A model generated the notes under the pieces. It searched no databases. It was not told the DNA's origin and saw only the letters and a list, made by a program, of their open reading frames with translations. Both the position numbers and the translations under genes were made by a program. This document shows positions 1 to 9,989 of a stretch of 64,000 nucleotides of DNA, piece after piece. Source of the stretch: Tenrec ecaudatus (lineage: Eukaryota > Chordata > Mammalia > Afrosoricida > Tenrecidae); assembly GCF_050624435.1 (NCBI RefSeq), contig NC_134534.1, forward strand, positions 65,805,501 through 65,869,500, in the 5' to 3' direction. Every line of letters begins with the position of its first letter. The stretch's first letter is position 1.

Positions 1-1790
1 GGACCATGAATTGGATAGGTGCACGGATGCAGATTAGAGAAGTTTACAGGACTGGTTCTGGAGCACCATGACCACCTTGATCGAGGGACTTACTCATGAC
101 CAGGCAGCCCATGTGCCCCAATTCCCATTAAGAGCAAGGCTGCCACTCCCAGGGCTAGTTAGGGGGTTGGTCGTAATCCACTTTCAAACATACTCTGCCT
201 GGGGACAAAGCTTTACACATGCTGGTCAATGGTCAGAAAGAATTCAGCGGAGGCTAAATGTGTATGGGCACTGAAAACGGATTTGGGGCTCCTAGTGTAC
301 ATCATAGTTTCCTACTGCTCAGAATTTAATCTCTACCACAAGACTCAAAATGACACGCTAAAACGTAGCCCTCTGCAAACAACGTGCTTAGGATTTAAGT
401 TCTAATACAGGAACTTCATGAAGGCAACTGCTGCCTTCTTCTCCATGCCTCAGAGTAGGCTGGTCTCAGTGCAAAACACTCGCATTTACTGTCCCAGGAA
501 ACCATCCCACGGTGAAGAGCCCACTCACCAACACCTACCTTCTCCCTACCTTGGTTACTCTTGACTTCTGCAAATGAAACCCCTGTCCTCAACAGCTCTG
601 GAAGGCTTGCAGATATGATGGTTGCAATGTTCTCTCTCTTACAGTCTCCTCTCCATCGGTTATCACAATAGTCTTTTTTCTTCTCCTTCCTCCTTTCTTT
701 TTGAATAAAGCTTTTTCCTCTCTGGGTCTGGATTTGCTGTTGGGTTTGACCGAACAAAACCAGAATCAGAACAGCACATGGTCACTTCCTCTGTGTCCTT
801 TTGGTCCAGCCCCTTTAGACCACCTCACATTCAATGGTGGAGACAACTTCCCCTGTTGATAGGAGGGAGAATATGCTCCTGCAGGGATGAGAGGTGAGGA
901 TGGGGGTCATCTTGGCAGTGAAGCCCCAGTGCTTGATTCAATGTAGAAAGGGGAGAAGCCGGTTCAAAGGGTTCATCTAGGCTGGTGACCAACCAAATCT
1001 GGTTGTGCCTAATACCCCAAATGACTCAACCTGAGACAAGGTAGATGCATGTGAAGAAAACAACAAAGGTTTCCATCAAGCAACAAGTCTTGTAGACAAA
1101 GTAAGGGCAGTGGAGAATATGTTGTGTGCATGGAGTCCTTAGGTTACCTGCTGGTGAGGTAGCCAAACTGGAAAACTTGGAACTTGTACACCAGGGGGGT
1201 TGTGGGTGGGGTGGGGTGGAAGAGAGGGATGGATATTTAACTGTTACCAAGGGAACACCATGGGGGTCCGTGTTTCTTCTCTAAAGGCATTTGTCCCGAT
1301 CCGACTACTGTGAACTTTATCCACCCACTGAAGGATGAGATCATAAAACACCCCTTCCATCACCACAACTTGGGCAGACCCCAGAAACAGATGGCCAGAC
1401 AATATGGAGGCTCTAATTAGAGAGAGAAAGCTGCAGGGCCACCAAAATAGAAGGAGGCATCTTCCCTCCGTGGGAACGAAGCCGTGGTAGGCATTTTGCA
1501 GACTCTTGGGGAGGAAAAGAAAGTCTTGTTTTTGTGCTTCACAAAGTAAGTTATACAAGGCCCAGGTGGGCTCTCCTGCTCTTCTCTGGTTTTCTTAATC
1601 ACACATTTCACATGGAAGTTATTTTTCTTTGTCAAGGTTTTAATCAACTGCTCATACTCCTGATCGTGGCAGAGCGGAAGGTGATAAAAAGCTTTCAATA
1701 TTTGGCATTTAATATTCTGTAATCCATAAAGACTTGCTCTTCCTTCTAACAGCAGCAGCACTGGCAATACTAAACAACAGATATTTAAAT
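1..1790. other. Unannotated intergenic stretch
   Basis: I recognise no gene or clear repeat. Short open frames occur on both strands, the longest 116 codons on the minus strand around 1.4-1.8 kb, but they overlap one another and match no family I know. An AATAAA followed by a T-rich stretch near 702-722 could be an old LTR or 3' end, but nothing else supports that. Confidence 0.5.
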
Positions 1791-1794
1791 AAAA

Positions 1795-2061
1795 TATTTA
1801 TCTTTTTCAAAGTGAAATTCATATTTTAAAAAAATTGGGGTGAAAACATACACCACAAAAAGTACACCAATTCAACATTTTCAACATGGACGATTCAGAG
1901 ACACAGGTTCTGTTTTTGAAGTTGTGCAGCCGTTTTCAATTTAATTTTCCAATTTTTTTTCAATACTATTACCATAAACTCGCTGGCCTTCAGCAAAAAC
2001 TCCTTGCTCTTTCCTTTCTACACCTGGCAACCACTAATTTTGGGTCGTGGTGCCAATTTCA
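1795..2061 (-). repeat. Old L1 remnant, segment 1
   Basis: The plus strand carries the familiar antisense 3'-L1 wording ('CAACATGGACGATTCAG...', 'CACCTGGCAACCACTAATTT'). The element is therefore an ancient minus-strand L1. It continues at 2,264-2,384 and 2,867-3,030, split by SINE insertions. It is highly diverged. Confidence 0.5.
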
Positions 2062-2263
2062 GGGAAGGGTTGACTTGTTAACCTCAAAGGTACAGGTTCA
2101 AGCCCATTAGCCACACCTCAGCAGAAAGGTGAGGTGTCTGGTTCCGCAGAGCTTTACACAAAGCCTTAGAAACCCTGCTGACGTCTACTCATGACGATGC
2201 TGTCTGCACGGTGAGGTCCACCCTAAGACTTGGAATTGACTTGATAGCAGTGGGTTTGCTTTC
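2062..2263 (+). repeat. AfroSINE copy A (diverged)
   Basis: A tRNA-derived head ('GGTTGACTTGTTAACC', then a B-box-like 'GGTTCAAGCCC') is followed by the AfroSINE body and the characteristic tail 'GGAATTGACTTGATAGCAGTGGG'-like end. It is inserted in the old L1. Confidence 0.65.
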
Positions 2264-2384
2264 ATTTTTTGGTCGCATATATTTGCTTGTTTCGTATAAA
2301 TGAAATCATATAATACTTCTTTTTAATAAAGTCTACTTTATTCAATAATGGCTTGTTAAATGTTGTTCTTTTTTAATATGCTAA

Positions 2385-2660
2385 AGGAGCCTTGGTAGCA
2401 CTTGGGTTAAACACTGTGCTGCTCATCACAAGATTGGCTGTTCAAAATGCCAGGCTGCTCCACTGGAGAAAGGCGAGACTGTCTGCTCCAGTAAAGAGTT
2501 GCAATTTGTGACTGTGGGGATAATTGCACAACTCTTCTTGATATGTCTGGATTGCTGAATTTTATGCTATGTGAATGCAGTGCTGGTAAGACTATTAAAA
2601 ACATTGCAATTTGGGGACCCTATGGGCCAAGTCCACTCTGTTCTACGGAGGGCAGTGGTG
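2385..2660 (+). repeat. AfroSINE copy B, interrupted
   Basis: It starts 'AGGAGCCTTGGTAGCAC' and ends 'GGCAGTGGTGGGTTTTG'. The body is split by a 95-bp segment (2,509-2,603) flanked by the 10-bp direct repeat TTGCAATTTG (2,499-2,508 and 2,604-2,613). The segment ends TTAAAAACA, so it looks like a small retro-insertion. The middle of the SINE is shortened. Confidence 0.6.
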
Positions 2661-2675
2661 GGTTTTGTATATTTA

Positions 2676-2866
2676 CTAAGGAGCCTGTGCACTGAGCGTC
2701 TAACCACAACGTTAGCAGTTCCAACCCACCAGTCACTCCAAGGGAGAAAGATGTGGGAACATGCTTCTGTAAAGGCTCACAGCCTTGCAAACCTGATGGG
2801 GCAGTTCTAGTTTGTTCTGTAGGATCACTATGAGTTGGAATCGATTTGATGGCAGTGGGGTTTTTT
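2676..2866 (+). repeat. AfroSINE copy C
   Basis: It starts 'AAGGAGCCTGTGCACTGAG' and shows 'GGGGCAGTTCTAG...TTCTGTAGGATCACTATGAG'. It ends 'TCGATTTGATGGCAGTGGGG' followed by T/G-rich sequence. It lies almost head-to-tail with copy B. Confidence 0.8.
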
Positions 2867-3030
2867 GGGTTGTTGTTGGGGTATATATGTGCTTGTTTCA
2901 TATAAATGAGATCATATAATACTTCTTTTTAGTTGGCTGATTTTGCTCAACATAATGCTTTAAGATTCATCCATATTGTGGCATGCATCCGGGCTTCGCT
3001 TCTGTGAATGGCTAACAGCACTTCTACGTT
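2867..3030 (-). repeat. Old L1 remnant, continuation
   Basis: The plus strand reads 'CATATAAATGAGATCATAT', then 'CTCAACATAATGCTTTAAG' and 'TTCATCCATATTGTGGCATG', the antisense 3' L1 wording. The first roughly 50 bp (2,881-2,931) duplicate 2,274-2,323 on the far side of the SINEs. Confidence 0.5.
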
Positions 3031-4250
3031 CATTTTTATCTTTATCTAATTTTACCTCCCTGGTCAATCTGGGTCTCATATGACTCAGTTCACTCTGTGA
3101 ATTAGGGGTAAGGAATATGAACCTGTGAAAACATAAAGAGAAGTACTTACCCTCCCATCAACTTCCTTTTAATTATTTGGGCATTTTATTATTTCTGACT
3201 CTAGTTTAAAAGTTCACTATGTATAATGAAAGCAAAAACATCATATTTGGAAGCCCAAATTTAATTAGAACCTGCAAATGCTAATTTTGTTCTTCCTCTA
3301 ATGAGTCATTATTTGTAGATGTTCCAGTATGTGTCCATTAACACACAAAATGAAAAGTAGTGGCATTATTGGTTTAATTATGCTTAATATTTAAAACAAT
3401 GTGTCCAAAGATTGGTAAGGTATATTAAGTGCTAATGAGTGTACTGCTCATTAGTAGATTTACTTATAAAGCAACTAAAAAGAGAGTTGGAGCTGGCCCT
3501 TCCTAAGTCTCTTCATCAGGAAGTGTGTTTGAAAAGACCCAAGGGTCCCTAGATTAAGGAACGTTTTGGGTTGGAGGTTCGAATCGGCCTAGAAGTGTGA
3601 GTCAAAAGCACAGAGGCCACATCTTACTTCTTTACCTTATTCTGACACCAATTGCCCCTCCTACAAAACTCAATTCCTTTGCTAGCTTTGATAATCTATT
3701 GAGTGGACACAGACAACATTCTCAATTATGGGTGGGGGTTATTAGGGAAGTTACCAGGTTACCACAATTCAGGAACAGTAAACAATAAGGCTACAGTCTT
3801 TTGTCCACAGCAACATCTCTCCTCAGCCAACAGCCAAGTCTCTCTCTCTAGTCTTGTGCCTCCCTCTCAATCATGTGGTCCCTTGGCTTCTCCCTCCTTG
3901 GGTCAGGTCCACCTGCTGGTCTACCTCATGGTCTCTGCATGCTTCTGCACTCTACCTCATGGTCTCCTACCTTTGACCTTTTTCTGGGCCCTCACCACTT
4001 CAAACAGAGATCTTGAATGTGCTCCATTGGTGACCCTTCTTCCTTGAGGGTGCTGGGATTTCTCTCTCTTCCTGTTCTGAGATGGCTCAGGTTTATGGTC
4101 AGGGGAATGGGCAACTTAAACTGACTAATCTTCTCTAGTAGTGTTACACATGGCCTAGGTGCACAGTTCCACCCAGTCATTTGATGGACATTATAATGAA
4201 ATGGATTGAAGAACCATATTAAGAAATTCCACTTCAAAAAAAAAAGAAAG
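3031..4250. other. Unannotated intergenic stretch
   Basis: A/T-rich sequence without a recognisable gene to about 3.5 kb, then C/T-rich sequence. A short direct repeat (CTACCTCATGGTCTC) occurs twice near 3.92 and 3.95 kb. No element is assigned. Confidence 0.5.
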
Positions 4251-5623
4251 AAATTCCACTTCTCGGGGAACAAGGCACTAATCCACCAAAGGGGAGGGTA
4301 TTGTTTATATCTCCACAGGGAAAGAGGGACCAGACTTACACCCTGTGCTCCAAGATGTGAATGCAATATGCCAGCATGGAGTAGGGAACCAGTAGAGAGG
4401 TCTGAGGGGGCAGGCCCCAATTCCAACTATGTGGACAGCTTCCCCTACCCCCACAAGAATTTATTTCAGAGGACAGCATTGAAGCTGCAGCTCAGGAAGA
4501 GGGACATGTCTGATCAGAGCACATGGGAGCAAAAAGGGGAGGAAGAGAGAGAGTGGAGCACATCCTGGCCCACCAAGCCTTGACAATGATATTCCTGCTT
4601 GGAGCAGTCAATCCACAGAGAAGACCATATGGCTGGCCCCAGTGTGAGACACAGCATCCCTCACTGACCCATTGCCCTACAGGGGACAACACTGGAGACA
4701 CAGTGTGGGAATTGCACCCAATCTGATCCCACCACACCGAGGCAAAACACTAAGGGCGTGCAACAGAACATCAAAGGGAACAAAGCAACAAGGTCCCCAG
4801 GGAATACCAAAAATAAACATTGGGGTCAGGTCTTGGCACCCCATCAGACTTGACCAGAAAACACTCCTAAAGGCCAACAAACAGTTCTTGAACGAACTAT
4901 AAGCTTTTCTTTGTTGTTGTTGTTGTATTTTTTTTCTTGTTTTGTCATTGGCTTTTTGTTGTCATTTTTTTGTTTTCTTTTGTTGCTTGGTTTTGCTCTA
5001 TCTTATTTTTGTGCATGTTATTATCTCTGCAGGTCTGTCTAAATAAGCTAGGCTGGATGAACAATCTGGAGTAGAAAACAATGGGACTGACAGTTCTGGG
5101 GGGACGTGGGAGAAGGGGAGGTGGGTGGAAAGAAAGTGGTGTTAACAAACCCAGGGACAAGGGAACAACAAGTGATCCAAATCGGTGGTGAGGAGGCTAT
5201 AGGAGGCCTGGTAGGGTGTGATCAAGGGTAATGTAACTGAGAGGAATTACTGTAACCCAAATGAAGGCTGAGCATGATAGTGGAACAAGAGGAAAGTCAA
5301 AGGAAATAGAGGAAAGAGCTGGGAGGCAAAGGGCATGTATAGGGGTCTAAATAAAGGCATGTACATATGAAAATATATTTATATATGAGGATGGGGAAAT
5401 AGATTTATGTGCATAGATGTATAGGTTTAGTATTAAAGTAACACATGGACATTGGGCCTCCACTCAAGTACTCCCTCAATCCAAGAATACTTTGTTTTTA
5501 TTAAACTGGCATTCCCTGATGCTCACCTTCAAAACATGATCACTGAAGACAAAGCGGGTGCATAAGCAAATGTGGTGAAGAAAGCTGATGGTGCCTGGCT
5601 ATCAAGAGATATAGTATCTAGGG

Positions 5624-5983
5624 CAAGATATGACAAAATAACGATGTATAAATTACCAAGGGCACATGAGGGAGGGGGGAAAGGGGAGGGAGGGGGAAAA
5701 AATAAAAAAGAAGACCTGATGCAAGGGGCTTAAGTGGAGAGCAAATGCTTTGAGAATGATTGGGGCAGGGAATGTATGGATGTGCTTTATACAATTGATG
5801 TATGTATATGTATGGATTGTGATAAGAGTTGTATGAGTCCCTAATAAAATGTAAAAAAAGAAAAGAGGAGAAAAAAATGATTAGGGCAAAGACTGTACAG
5901 ATGTGCTTTATACAATTGATGTATGTGTATGTATGAACTGTGATAAGAATTGTATGAGCCCCAACAAATTGTTAAAAAAAAAA
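5624..5983 (+). mobile_element. Nested L1-type 3' fragment with a double tail
   Basis: It is flanked by a 20-bp direct repeat with one mismatch (5,604-5,623 and 5,984-6,003, both containing AGAGATATAGTATCT). It starts 'CAAGATATGACAAAATAACG'. It has two successive 3' termini, 'CCTAATAAAATGTAAAAA' near 5.85 kb and 'CCCAACAAATTGTTAAAAA' near 5.97 kb. The long duplication and A-tail show L1-type retroposition into copy 1. Confidence 0.8.
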
Positions 5984-6003
5984 AAGAGATATAGTATCTG
6001 GGG

Positions 6004-6221
6004 TAAGGGTACTCAAACTTTTTAAACAGGGGGCCAGTTCACTGTCCTTCAGACCCACTGGAGGGCCAGACTATAGTTTAAAAAAAACTATGAACAAATT
6101 CCTATGGACACTGAACATATTTTGAAGTAAAAAAACAAATGGGGCAAAAACACCCGGCGGACTGGATAAATGTCCTTTGCAGTCCGCGTGTGGTCTGCAG
6201 GTTGTAGTTCAAGGATACCTC
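6004..6221 (+). mobile_element. Non-autonomous hAT transposon (MITE)
   Basis: 218 bp, flanked by an 8-bp duplication (ATCTGGGG at 5,996-6,003, GTCTGGGG at 6,222-6,229) of host-element sequence, the hAT signature length. The ends are imperfect inverted repeats: left TAAGGGTACTCAAACT against the reverse complement of the right end, GAGGTATCCTTGAACT. Both are decayed forms of CAGGGGTCCTCAAACT. The interior has the 'GGGGGCCAGTTCACTGTCC' and 'CCCGGCGGACTGGATAAATG' wording of mammalian Charlie/OposCharlie-like MITEs. No coding capacity. The exact family is not assigned. Confidence 0.75.
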
Positions 6222-6464
6222 GTCTGGGGTCTTAAAGGCTTGAAGGTGAACAAGTGGCCATCTAGCTGAGAAGCAACAAAGCCCAAATGGAAGAATCACA
6301 CCAGCCTGTGTGATCCCAAGGTTTCGAAGGGATCAGTTATCAGGCATCAAAGAACGAAAAATCATATCATTGTGTGCTCATCTTCCAGATATGATCACTG
6401 AAGACAAATGGGTGCATAAGCAAATGTGGCGAAGAAAGCTGATAGTACCCGGCTATCAAAAGAT

Positions 6465-6940
6465 CCTGGGCCCCTGGAGCAGCTCCTACACTCCATGGAG
6501 CCACAGCTGAGGGAGCTGGGTCTGCCCACTGCCCTCAAGAAAGGTGTGCAAGGAGAGCGGCATGCTGACATTGGAGCAGGCCTGCATCCAGAAGCTTTTT
6601 GGCTATGAGATGGCCGAGTTCAAAGTGACCATTAGGTACATGTGGGACGCACAGTCTGGAAGGTTTGCACAGATGGGCAACGACCTGCCAGAGAGTGCAG
6701 AAGAGTCAGCGGTAGAGTTGGCGGAAGTCAGCGACGATGACTGACCAGGTTGTCCACACGCACACCGGGCAGCCACAGGTCTCCCCTTGTTCCCGCAGCA
6801 GGATGTCCCCACCCCACCCCACCCGTGAGGGAGCAGCTATTTATTGTGCAACAGGATCGGGAAAGGACTGTGCTTTTATATAAGAATAAAACTTCATCCA
6901 CAGGGTTCCTCCTGTGGGCATCAAAGGAAAAAAATAAAAA
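6465..6940 (+). pseudogene. MRTO4: MRTO4 processed pseudogene, 5'-truncated
   Basis: The translation matches the C-terminal third of MRTO4 (mRNA turnover 4 homolog), the nucleolar ribosomal P0-like factor of 60S assembly. It reads [17 protein letters not shown] then LPTALKKGV in one frame. After a small deletion near 6,543 it shifts frame to [20 protein letters not shown], then [14 protein letters not shown], and finishes in an acidic tail EVSDDD with a stop at 6,742-6,744. A 3' UTR follows with AATAAA at 6,885-6,890 and an A-rich tail at 6,927-6,940. It is inserted in the L1-type repeat between matching AAAAGAT copies (6,458-6,464 and 6,938-6,944). The frameshift, truncation, tail and target-site duplication all mark a dead retrocopy. 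Confidence 0.9.
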
Positions 6941-7723
6941 AGATATAGCATGTGGGGTCTTAAAGGTTTGAAGGTAAACAAGTGGCCATCTAGATTGGAA
7001 ACAACAAAGCCCACATGGAAGAAGTACACCAATCTGTGTGATCACGAGGTGTTGAAGGGATGAAGTATCACGTATCAAAGAACAAAAAATCCTATCACTG
7101 TGACTGAAGGTGAGTGCGGGGTGGGGACCCAAAGCCCATGTGTAGGCACCTGGACATCCTCTTATGGAAAGGTCGCAGGGCGGAGATGAGCCAGTCAGGG
7201 TGCAGTGTAGCAAAGATGAAACATACAACTTTCCTCTAGTTCCTAAATGCTTCCTTCCCACCCACTAATATGATCCCAATTCTATCTTACAAATCTGGCT
7301 AGACCAGAGGATGTTCACTGGTACAGATAGGAACTGGAAACACAGGGAATCCAGGAAGGATGATCCCTTCAGGACCAATGGTGAGAGTGGCAATACCGGG
7401 TGGGTGGGGTAGAGAGGGGGAACCGATTATAAGGATCTATATATAACCTCCTCCCTAGGGAACAGACAACAGAGATGTCAGACAGTGTAAGATATGACAA
7501 AATAATAATTTATAAATGATCAAGGGTTCATGAGGGAGGGGGCGGGGATGGAGGGGGTAAAATGAGGAGCTGATGCCAGGGGTTTCCGTGGGGAGCAATG
7601 GGTTTTTTGAATTGATGAGGGTAACAAATGTACAAATGTGCTTTATACAATTGATGTATGTATGGATTGTGATAAGAGTTGTATGAACCCCCAATAAAAT
7701 GATTTTAAAAAATTCCGCTTCTC

Positions 7724-8060
7724 ACAAGGTGCCTTAGAAACAAGATCAACTCCCCCCTCAAAGCAGCAATTCAATATCCTGTGGACTACAGTTCTACTCT
7801 AAAACACATGGGATTGCCATCAATCTACGGCCAAGCAATAGAGGGTTTGTTTTTTTTTTTTTGCTTTTGAAATTCAGCAGTTGCTCTAGATTTGGGGTGC
7901 CAGTTTGTCCTGTGATCTTAATTCTGTGATGAGTCCAAGAAAAATCATTCATTCCTAGTTTGTTCAACTCTTTTTCTTGTTTCAAGAATGGGAACAATGA
8001 CTTCCAAGCTCTTTACACATTGTAGCTGAAAAGGGAAGTTCTAGCTGTGACTGCCATGAC
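7724..8060. other. Unannotated stretch
   Basis: Unique-looking sequence between the copy 1 insertion and a MIR relic, with no gene recognised. A T-rich run lies near 7,849-7,861. Confidence 0.5.
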
Positions 8061-8062
8061 CC

Positions 8063-8190
8063 TCAACTGACAGATGAGGAAAGTGAGATTGTGGGATATT
8101 GAGTCACCTACGCAAGATCACTCAGTTTACCTATGGCAGAACCAAGGTCTAGCTTAGGTCTTTCTGTTGCAAGTGTAGAGATCTTTCTCT
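8063..8190 (-). repeat. MIR relic
   Basis: The plus strand reads 'ACAGATGAGGAAAGTGAG', then 'GAGTCACCTACGCAAGATCACTCAG' and 'GGCAGAACCAAGGTCTAGC', the antisense of the MIR core. It is diverged, as expected for this old SINE. Confidence 0.65.
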
Positions 8191-8589
8191 CATCACCTTC
8201 ATTGTGGCATAACACGCCGACTCTGCATTCCCAGGAGTTTACAACACAGCTTGGGAACAGACTTAGTTGATTTAGAAAATAAAATTACGAGACTTCTTTC
8301 TGGCTGGAGGGTAATAGAGTTGGCTCTAATTAGTATAAGATTTCAGATAACTAAAATTAGTTTTAGGTATCTTGGGGGTTTTTCTCTATTAAATGCTTTA
8401 CTGCACTAACTTCTCTAAAAAAGACTATTTTAAATTTCAAGATGTTACTCCTTAGCATGGTTTGAATTAAATTAAGTTGGTCTCAAAAATATCTGAAAAT
8501 ATGAAAATCAATGAAATAGTATAGAAGCAACAGTTACATTTACTAAGGTTTTATATTATTTCACGAAACTTGGACTTATGAATCTGAAT

Positions 8590-8835
8590 ATAAGTATGCA
8601 AATGGAACATGACTCAAAATGAGAATAAATATCTGCAAACATCTATTAATAATCAGAATGTGAAGTATATAAAGTAAGAATATAGGAAAATTGGAAGTCA
8701 TCAAATGAAAGGAACACAAAGCCCAATCTCTTAGTGTTTAGGAAACTGAAATGGACTGGGCTACTCTACAGATAGTCTTGTTGTCAAACAATTCAAATAT
8801 AAAACGCAATCGTAACTACAATTCATATCAGACCA
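8590..8835 (+). repeat. RTE (BovB-like) LINE fragment, 5' region
   Basis: 'GACTCAAAATGAGAATAAAT', 'CATCTATTAATAATCAGAATG', 'AGGAAAATTGGAAGTCATCA' and 'CTGAAATGGACTGGGC' follow the order expected upstream of and into the RTE endonuclease region. It is diverged and carries no intact frame. Confidence 0.55.
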
Positions 8836-8889
8836 TTTTCTTCTTTTTCACACTCGTTGTTAGCTCCCCCTTTCCCACCAACCTCCCCT

Positions 8890-9960
8890 GCTATCTTGTT
8901 GCTGTTTTTAGGTGTGTTGAGTTGATTCTGACTCATAGTGGCCCTCTGTGCAACAGAATGAACACCGTCTATTAACAGAACAAACCACTGTGCCATCCTC
9001 ACAATTGTTTTTACGGTTGAGTCCATTGATGCGGCCACTGTGTTAATCCATCTCGCTGAAGGTCCCCCTCTTTTTTCTCTGTCCTAACTACGATGTCTTT
9101 CTCCAGGGACTGGATTCTCTTGATACCATGTCCAAATCCATGTTGAAGGCTGCAGTCCTTGATCTTCATCAGCAAATGCGTCATGTCCTCCCCGCTTTCA
9201 CCAAGCAAGGTTGTTAATAAGCCTTCCTCCAATACTGACGCTGTATTCTTCATATGATCCAGCTTCTCTGATCATTTGCTTGGCATACAGAATGAATCAG
9301 TATGATAAGATTCAACCCTGACGCCCTTTCTGATTTTAAACTATGTATCATGCCCTTGATCTGTTCACACAACTGCCTCTTTATCTACGTACAGGTGAAA
9401 TAAACACAATGATCAATACCTTAGCCTTTTGTGAACTGAAAGGGATGGTGTGAGCTGCTTTAAAAGTAGTCTTATGGTCATATAATTCAAATATAAAATG
9501 TAACGATGCATCACTTGAGTACAAAGATGTTCTGGGATTCCTATAGTTCTCAAAGACATCCACAGTTTGTTGGAGTCCACACAGTCAAATGTCTTCGCAT
9601 AGTCAATAAAACACAAATAAATATCGTTCTGGTATTCTTTGCTTTCAGCCAAGACCCATCTGATATCAGTAATGATATCCTTTGTTCCATGACCTCTTTT
9701 GAATCCAATCGGAACCTCTGGCAGGTCCCTGTCAACGTATGTCTGCAACTGCTGTTGGAGAGTCATCAGCAGAAATGTACTTGCACGTGATGTTAATAAT
9801 ATTGTTCTATAACTTGTGCATTTCCTTTCTTTGGGCTGAGTACAAATACAGATCTCTTCTAGTCAGCTGGCCACATAGCTGTCTTCTAGTTTCCTGCCAT
9901 AGATGAGCGAGAGCTTGCATGACTCCATCAGACAAGGGCGGTCCCCTCTCATGCCCCTAG
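8890..9960 (-). mobile_element. RTE (BovB-like) LINE, reverse transcriptase and 3' end
   Basis: The minus-strand translation contains RTE-clade reverse transcriptase motifs: 'EVPIGFKRGHGTKDIITDIR', then 'IYLCFIDYAKTFDCVDSNKL' (palm region A, FIDYAKAFD type) and 'TIGIPEHL'. Toward lower coordinates come the conserved C-terminal 'SLEKDIVV' and 'DGLTQWPHQW' region and the 3' tail 'GAGTCAGAATCAACTC' type. Multiple stops and frameshifts show a dead copy. Confidence 0.8.
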
Positions 9961-9989
9961 GTATTTATTTATCCAGGTTACATATTTAC

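Larger units (their letters stand above)
4265..7709 (+). mobile_element. L1-type 3' UTR retroposon, copy 1 (host of nested insertions)
   Basis: The insertion is bounded by a 14-bp target-site duplication with one mismatch (AAATTCCACTTCTC at 4,251-4,264, AAATTCCGCTTCTC at 7,710-7,723). It ends in 'CCCCAATAAAATGATTTTAAAA'-type sequence. No reverse-transcriptase frame is present. After removing three nested insertions the core is about 2.36 kb: an A/C-rich 5' part, a T-rich stretch at 4.9-5.0 kb, then the 'GTCTGGGGTCTTAAAGGCTTGAAGG' family sequence and a G-rich 3' end. Afrotherian L1 3' UTRs carry the same 'tctggggtcttaaa' block, so I read this as an L1 3' UTR, either 5'-truncated or from a non-autonomous derivative. 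It carries the internal duplication of about 245 bp seen in copies 4 and 5. Confidence 0.65.

Noticed and set aside
1244-1767. Overlapping 104- and 116-codon minus-strand frames
   Set aside because: They overlap each other in different frames, also overlap a plus-strand frame, and contain no motif I can name. I could not turn them into a pseudogene call.
3540-3600. 'GGTTGGAGGTTCGAATCGG', tRNA B-box-like
   Set aside because: No cloverleaf could be built around it and there is no A box at the right spacing. It may be a SINE head relic.
6728-7261. 177-codon minus-strand open frame
   Set aside because: It runs antisense across the MRTO4 retropseudogene into the L1-type 3' UTR. The same peptide pieces recur in other repeat copies, so it is repeat-derived.
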